A DNA stretch of 64,000 bases from contig CP136061.1 of NCBI GenBank assembly GCA_032622095.1, positions 93,185,345 to 93,249,344 of the forward strand, given 5' to 3'. Positions 58,570 to 64,000 of the stretch are shown here, one piece after another (positions within the stretch are counted from its first letter, which is position 1; every line of letters starts with the position of its first letter). Source of the stretch: Siphonodentalium dalli. Taxonomy: Eukaryota > Mollusca > Scaphopoda > Gadilida > Siphonodentaliidae. The position numbers and the translations under genes were made by a program. Under the pieces are notes generated by a model. It saw nothing but the letters and a program-made list of their open reading frames with translations. It did no database searches and had not been told where the DNA came from.

Positions 58570-59540
58570 CATACTATTAAAGGCACAGTTCTCTTATGCC
58601 CACGTATCATTAATTTATCCAGATGTTATTGTCAATTTCACTTACAGTGACTTTCAAAGTGAATGTAACTTTGTTTAATTCGGCTTTCAGCATGCAATTG
58701 CGCCAAGCACCTACTAAATCTATATTATGCCATGCTTCTCTACTCTTAACTACACACGTAAGGATCATATTCCACAAGTACAAAACCAGGGAACACTGTG
58801 ATGTTCTGTCCTGGTCTGACAGGGAAATTTATATCATTGAACAATCCAGGCGAGGATATATTTCTTTGTTAATGCTTGTTGCTCAATAATCTACTTCACA
58901 TGCAGTAGGGGGTGGTCACAGCAAAACAATGGTACATAACCAATAGATGTCATCTCGCTCCTTGTGCGTTTGATTGTAAATCGCTTACAGTGCCAAGGCT
59001 AATCGGCGTGATTGGACGATTCACTAGTATGTGACATTGGTTCTCGATAATTCCAAATTTAACGGAACAGAAATCAGGTTGGGAATGCCAAACTAATCAA
59101 TCTTTACAATAATCTCACCATGCTTAATATCAATCATAATGATGAGTCGACAGATTCATTACGACGTATTGGAATATCCTATCGCCAACCATTAATCGTA
59201 TGCTTTCTTCAAAGTTACGCGCTAGATTGGCTTTGTGTATAGAGTCATACAATGTGGTTTTCTTCATCCAGACAACTGATTACTTTTATTTTCGTGGTAT
59301 TAGAGACGATGGGTTTCTTTACCAAACACACTGAAAAATTGGCTTCGTGGTATTAGAGACAGTACGTTTCTTTACCAAACACACTGATAAATTGGCTTCG
59401 TGGTATTAGAGACGGTACGTTTCTTTATCAAACACACTGACAGCATTGGTGGGAGGTTTACAATGAATTGGCTGATCCGATACACTCACAACATTGGTGG
59501 GAGGTTCACATTGAGTTGACGGATAGTGTAACATTTAGTT
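58570..59540. repeat. Segmental repeat of about 1.06 kb, copy 2
   Basis: Continues the order of copy 1. The subrepeat TTGGCTTCGTGGTATTAGAG-ACGGTACGTTTCTTTACC is present three times here (59285-59445). A single unit of the future 58-bp satellite is visible at 59225-59278 (GGCTTTGTGTATAGAGTCAT..GTGGTTTTCTTCATCCAG). Confidence 0.85.
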
Positions 59541-59829
59541 CCCTGCATAACCAATAGATGTCATCTCGCTCCTTGTGCGTTCTATTGTAAATCGCTTACA
59601 GTGCCCAGAGTAATCGGCGTGATTGAACGATTCAGCAGTATGTTATATTGGTACTCGAGAATTCCAAATGTAACGGATCAGAAAGCAGGTAAGGAATATC
59701 AATCTAATCAATCTTTATAATAATCTCGCCATGCATAATATCAATCAAAATGGTGAGCCAACAGATTCATTACGAAGTACTGGAATATCCTATCGCCAAC
59801 CAGTAATCAGATGATTGCTTCATAGTTAC
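59541..59829. repeat. Segmental repeat, copy 3 (partial, interrupted)
   Basis: Resumes at CATAACCAATAGATGTCATC (59544), skipping the first half of the unit. It is cut at 59829 by the Mutator-like insertion; the continuation is at 60996. Confidence 0.8.
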
Positions 59830-60995
59830 TAGTCCAAGTCTTCTTGTACTAAAACCAGCTAAGATATTGGGATGGCGATGCTGGCGTTTAGTCCAAGCCC
59901 GCCCTATATGCTCGCTTATGACACGGCTTAAGCGTTAGTGACCCGCTCAAATAAAACCATAATTATATGAAGTAAAATATCACAATTGCGACAATAAACG
60001 GATATTTTCCGCAGAAGACATGCTATTTTATCTGAAACCCACATCAGTTGTGAATTTAAAACGGTAATTTAATGCGAAAAGAGACATTTACCTCAATGTT
60101 TACAATTTTTTAAAAGTATGCGAACTCGGTTGACCTCGCGAACTGTGTTCGGCATTTTCCGTTGAAAATATTCCGTAGATTTTGGACAACAACGCAAATT
60201 ACGATGAATTCTCCATTGTAATCGTAATTATGTGTGTCAATAAATAAAATAATAAATAGATTAATTAAACATTGGAGATATAAATGTAATAAACTAAATA
60301 AATGAACCTTAAGTTTGAAAAGTCCCACTAAAACGGAAGAACTATATTTCGAAACTGTGTGATTCGGTTCTCCGATTATTTTATCAACACAGATGTCAAA
60401 ATGCACACCACACGCATGGCAAGTCAGACACAAGAGATCTAATTTGCTCCAATTTTGACAAGTTGCTTGCGATAATTGTCAACAAAACTACCGTTCTGAT
60501 CCTCCATTATGTCATTAAGTTTTTAGTGCGGGAATTGTTCTGAAAGCACATAGAAAACTGGACTTTCGGGCGATCGGTTTTCGCCATTTTTGTTCGGAAA
60601 ACCCGCGCTATATATAGAAACGGAAAGTAGAATTCCCAGAACAAACAGCGAATTATGCCGAACTTATTCGGACCACTTCGGCTTTCGGTTAAAACGTAAA
60701 CAAACAGAGAAACAAATCGATGTTTGTGGCAATCAACCGGAATATTCTATGTGTAATTTAACATTAAAGTTAGATTATTATACACCATTATGACCATTAG
60801 ATGTAAGCCTTTCCGATGTCTATAGCATCATGTATTGATTTGCTAGGTAAATCGAGTAAAATACACCACAAATTCCCGCCACAGATCGTGGGCGTAACTC
60901 ATGTGGTAGGATTGGTATGCAAGCGGGCTTGGACTAAACGCCAGCATCGCCATCCCAATATCTTAGCTGGTTTTAGTACAAGAAGACTTGGACTA
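59830..60995. mobile_element. Mutator-like (MULE-type) non-autonomous element, 73-bp perfect terminal repeats, 9-bp target duplication
   Basis: Ends: 59830-59902 begins TAGTCCAAGTCTTCTTGTAC and ends AGTCCAAGCCCGC; 60923-60995 is its exact inverse. The 9-bp CATAGTTAC is duplicated at 59821-59829 and 60996-61004. Long terminal repeats with a 9-bp duplication fit the Mutator superfamily. The interior (1020 bp) encodes no recognisable transposase. It contains the dispersed block shared with 53759-54310 and 23739-24075, including a minus frame CVDKIIGEPNHTVSKY (60110-60433) and a plus frame MFGKPALYIETESR (60590 onward). Perfect terminal repeats and an intact duplication suggest fairly recent insertion. 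Confidence 0.9.
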
Positions 60996-61004
60996 CATAG
61001 TTAC

Positions 61005-64000
61005 GCGCAAGATTGGCTTCGTGTTTAAAATATGGTTTTCTTCGTCCAGCACACCGATAACATTGGCTTCGTGTATAGAGTCACACAATGTGGTTTTCTT
61101 CCTCCAGCACACTGATAACATTGGCTTCGTGTATAGAGTCACACAATGTGGTTTTCTTCCTCCAGCACACTGATAACATTGGCTTCGTGTATAGAGTCAC
61201 ACAATGTGGTTTTCTTCGTCCAGCACACTGATAATATTGGCTTCGTGTATAGAGTCACACAATGTGGTTTTTTCTTCGTCCAGCACACTGATAACATTGG
61301 CTTCGTGTATAGAGTCACACAATGTGGTTTTTTCTTCGTCCAGCACACTGATAATATTGGCTTCGTGTATAGAGCCACACAATGTGGTTTTCTTCGTCCA
61401 GCACACTGATAACATTGGGGAATGTGGTTTTCTTCGTCCAGCACACTGATAACATTGGCTTCGTGTATAGAGTCACATAGTGTGGTTTTCTTCGTCCAGC
61501 ACACTGATAACATTGGCTTCGTGTATAGAGTCACACAATGTGGTTTTCTTCCTCCAGCACACTGATAACATTGGCTTCGTGTATAGAGTCACACAGTGTG
61601 GTTTTTTCTTCGTCCAGCACACTGATAATATTGGCTTCGTGTATAGAGCCACACAATGTGGTTTTCTTCGTCCAGCACACTGATAACATTGGGGAATGTG
61701 GTTTTCTTCGTCCAGCACACTGATAACATTGGCTTCGTGTATAGAGTCACATAGTGTGGTTTTCTTCGTCCAGCACACTGATAACATTGGCTTCGTGTAT
61801 AGAGTCACACAATGTGGTTTTCTTCGTCCAGCACACTGATAACATTGGCTTCGTGTATAGAGTCACACAATGTGGTTTTCTTCGTCCAGCACACTGATAA
61901 CATTGGCTTCGTGTATAGAGTCACATAGTGTGGTTTTCTTCGTCCAGCACACTGGTAACATTGGTTTCGTGTATAGAGTCACATAGTGTGGTTTTCTTCG
62001 TCCAGCACACTGATAACATTGGCTTCGTGTATAGAGTCACACAATGTGGTTTTCTTCGTCCAGCACACTGATAACATTGGCTTCGTGTATAGAGCCACAC
62101 AATGTGGTTTTCTTCGTCCAGCACACTGATAACATTGGTTTCGTGTATAGAGTCACATAGTGTGGTTTTCTTCGTCCAGCACACTGATAACATTGGCTTC
62201 GTGTATAGAGTCACACAATGTGGTTTTCTTCGTCCAGCACACTGATAACATTGGCTTCGTGTATAGAGTCACACAATGTGGTTTTCTTCGTCCAGCACAC
62301 TGATAACATTGGCTTCGTGTATAGAGTCACACAATGTGGTTTTCTTCGTCCAGCACACTGATAACATTGGCTTCGTGTATAGAGTCACACATTGTGGTTT
62401 CTTCGTCCAGCACACTGATAACATTGGCTTCGTGTATAGAGTCACACAATGTGGTTTTCTTCGTCCAGCACACTGATAACATTGGCTTCGTGTATAGAGT
62501 CACACAATGTGGTTTTCTTCGTCCAGCACACAGATAACATTGGGGAATGTGGTTTTCTTCGTCCAGCACACTGATAACATTGGCTTCGTGTATAGAGTCA
62601 CACAATATGGTTTTCTTCGTCCAGCACACTGATAACATTGGCTTCGTGTATAGAGTCACATAGTGTGGTTTTCTTCCCCCAGCACACTGATAACATTGGC
62701 TTCGTGTATAGAGTCACACAATGTGGTTTTCTTCCCCCAGCACACTGATAACATTGGCTTCGTGTATAGAGTCACCCAATGTGGTTTTCTTCCCCCAGCA
62801 CACTGATAACATTGGCTTCGTGTATAGAGTCACACAATGTGGTTTTCTTCCTCCAGCACACTGATAACATTGGCTTCGTGTATAGAGTCACCCAATGTGG
62901 TTTTCTTCCCCCAGCACACTGATAACATTGGCTTCGTGTATAGAGTCACACAATGTGGTTTTCTTCCCCCAGCACACTGATAACATTCGCTTCGTGTATA
63001 GAGTCACACAATGTGGTTTTCTTCGTCCAGCACACTGATAACATTGGCTTCGTGTATAGAGTCACACAATGTGGTTTTCTTCCCCCAGCACACTGATAAC
63101 ATTGGCTTCGTGTATAGAGTCACATAGTGTGGTTTTCTTCCCCCAGCACACTGATAACATTGGCTTCGTGTATAGAGTCACACAATGTGGTTTTCTTCCC
63201 CCAGCACACTGATAACATTGGCTTCGTGTATAGAGTCACACAATGTGGTTTTCTTCCCCCAGCACACTGATAACATTGGCTTCGTGTATAGAGTCACCCA
63301 ATGTGGTTTTCTTCGTCCAGCACACTGATAACATTGGCTTCGTGTATAGAGTCACACAATGTGGTTTTCTTCCTCCAGCACACTGATAACATTGGCTTCG
63401 TGTATAGAGTCACCCAATGTGGTTTTCTTCCTCCAGCACACTGATAACATTGGCTTCGTGTATAGAGTCACACAATGTGGTTTTCTTCCTCCAGCACACT
63501 GATAACATTGGCTTCGTGTATAGAGTCACACAATGTGGTTTTCTTCGTCCAGCACACTGATAACATTGGCTTCGTGTATAGAGTCACATAGTGTGGTTTT
63601 CTTCGTCCAGCACACTGGTAACATTGGTTTCGTGTATAGAGTCACACAATGTGGTTTTCTTCGTCCAGCACACTGATAACATTGGCTTCGTGTATAGAGC
63701 CACACAATGTGGTTTTCTTCGTCCAGCACACTGATAACATTGGTTTCGTGTATAGAGTCACATAGTGTGGTTTTCTTCGTCCAGCACACTGATAACATTG
63801 GCTTCGTGTATAGAGTCACACAATGTGGTTTTCTTCGTCCAGCACACTGATAACATTGGCTTCGTGTATAGAGTCAAACAATGTGGTTTTCTTCGTCCAG
63901 CACACTGATAACATTGGCTTCGTGTATAGAGTCACACAATGTGGTTTTCTTCGTCCAGCACACTGATAACATTGGCTTCGTGTATAGAGTCACACATTGT
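61005..64000. repeat. 58-bp satellite (about 50 units, continues past the window)
   Basis: The unit AACATTGGCTTCGTGTATAG-AGTCACACAATGTGGTTTTC-TTCGTCCAGCACACTGAT is 58 bp. Variants include CCTCCAG and CCCCCAG for CGTCCAG (the latter clustered at 62675-63290), CACATAG for CACACAA, TTTTTTC for TTTTC, and a shortened unit (ACATTGGGGAATGTGG at about 61414, 61688 and 62540). Because 58 is not a multiple of three, the three reading frames are visited in turn. All long frames here are by-products. The first unit joins the target region of the segmental repeat. Confidence 0.97.

Noticed and set aside
61139-63819. Many overlapping frames of 60-131 codons on both strands over the 58-bp repeat
   Set aside because: The 58-bp satellite happens to lack stops in some frames for a few units. 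The repeated peptides are the same DNA read in rotating frames.

Overview
This is a eukaryotic, AT-rich, intergenic or heterochromatin-like window, most likely from a marine invertebrate and probably a mollusc such as a bivalve. That guess rests on several things. There are no operons or long uninterrupted reading frames. There are decayed non-LTR retrotransposons of the EN-RT type, a tRNA-derived short element with an internal Pol III promoter, a TTAGGG interstitial telomeric tract, many short inverted-repeat transposons, and frequent ACATGTACATGTA-like words. The species is inference; TTAGGG and LINE relics only say metazoan-like. I found no intact host protein-coding gene. Almost every open frame is either chance or the product of a tandem repeat whose unit length is a multiple of three.

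Layout. 0-9.7 kb: TTAA-flanked and other miniature inverted-repeat elements (142-641, 3098-3697, 4566-5028), a small tandem duplication (5094-5250) and a broken LINE ORF1 on + (6785-7690). 9.7-12.3 kb: a 167-bp tandem array that switches orientation at about 10650. 12.6-14.9 kb: a dispersed repeat and minus-strand LINE remnants (endonuclease 13091-13591, possible ORF1 14587-14892). 16.3-18.2 kb: a 53-bp array containing a 675-bp higher-order duplication. 18.7-19.2 kb: a dispersed repeat with a 160-bp hairpin, also at 48.96-49.48 kb. 20.1-21.1 kb: a 33/45-bp two-phase satellite. 21.2-30.5 kb: three copies of one TTAA-flanked element (A, B, C), a 207-bp element that is almost entirely one hairpin (24937-25143), and a tRNA-derived SINE (about 22.8 kb). 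35.7-38.7 and 42.0-43.4 kb: two arrays of the same 33-bp minisatellite. Beside the second lies a large imperfect palindrome, and two inverted copies of a TA-flanked element bracket it. 44.6-46.35 kb: the best coding relic, a minus-strand EN-RT LINE with RT motifs and disabling mutations. 50-52 kb: variant hairpin elements, a hAT-like element with an 8-bp duplication, and degenerate minisatellites. 53.7-56.2 kb: a dispersed repeat, an interstitial telomeric tract, a CT microsatellite and a Tc1-like miniature element. 57.5-64 kb: roughly 1.06-kb segmental duplications, a Mutator-like 1166-bp element with 73-bp perfect terminal repeats and a 9-bp target duplication, then a 58-bp satellite running off the right end.

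Most notable signal. A 67-bp near-perfect hairpin (CCAATGCATTCTCTT ... AAGAGAATGCATTGG) occurs eleven times, plus once truncated, inside at least four miniature-transposon families whose termini are unrelated in sequence. In one family the loop-proximal stem differs by two compensatory base-pair changes while a single mismatch is retained. It looks like a mobile or selected hairpin cassette shared between transposon families. Several elements can also be read as insertion events from the window itself, because paralogous copies of the empty target are present.
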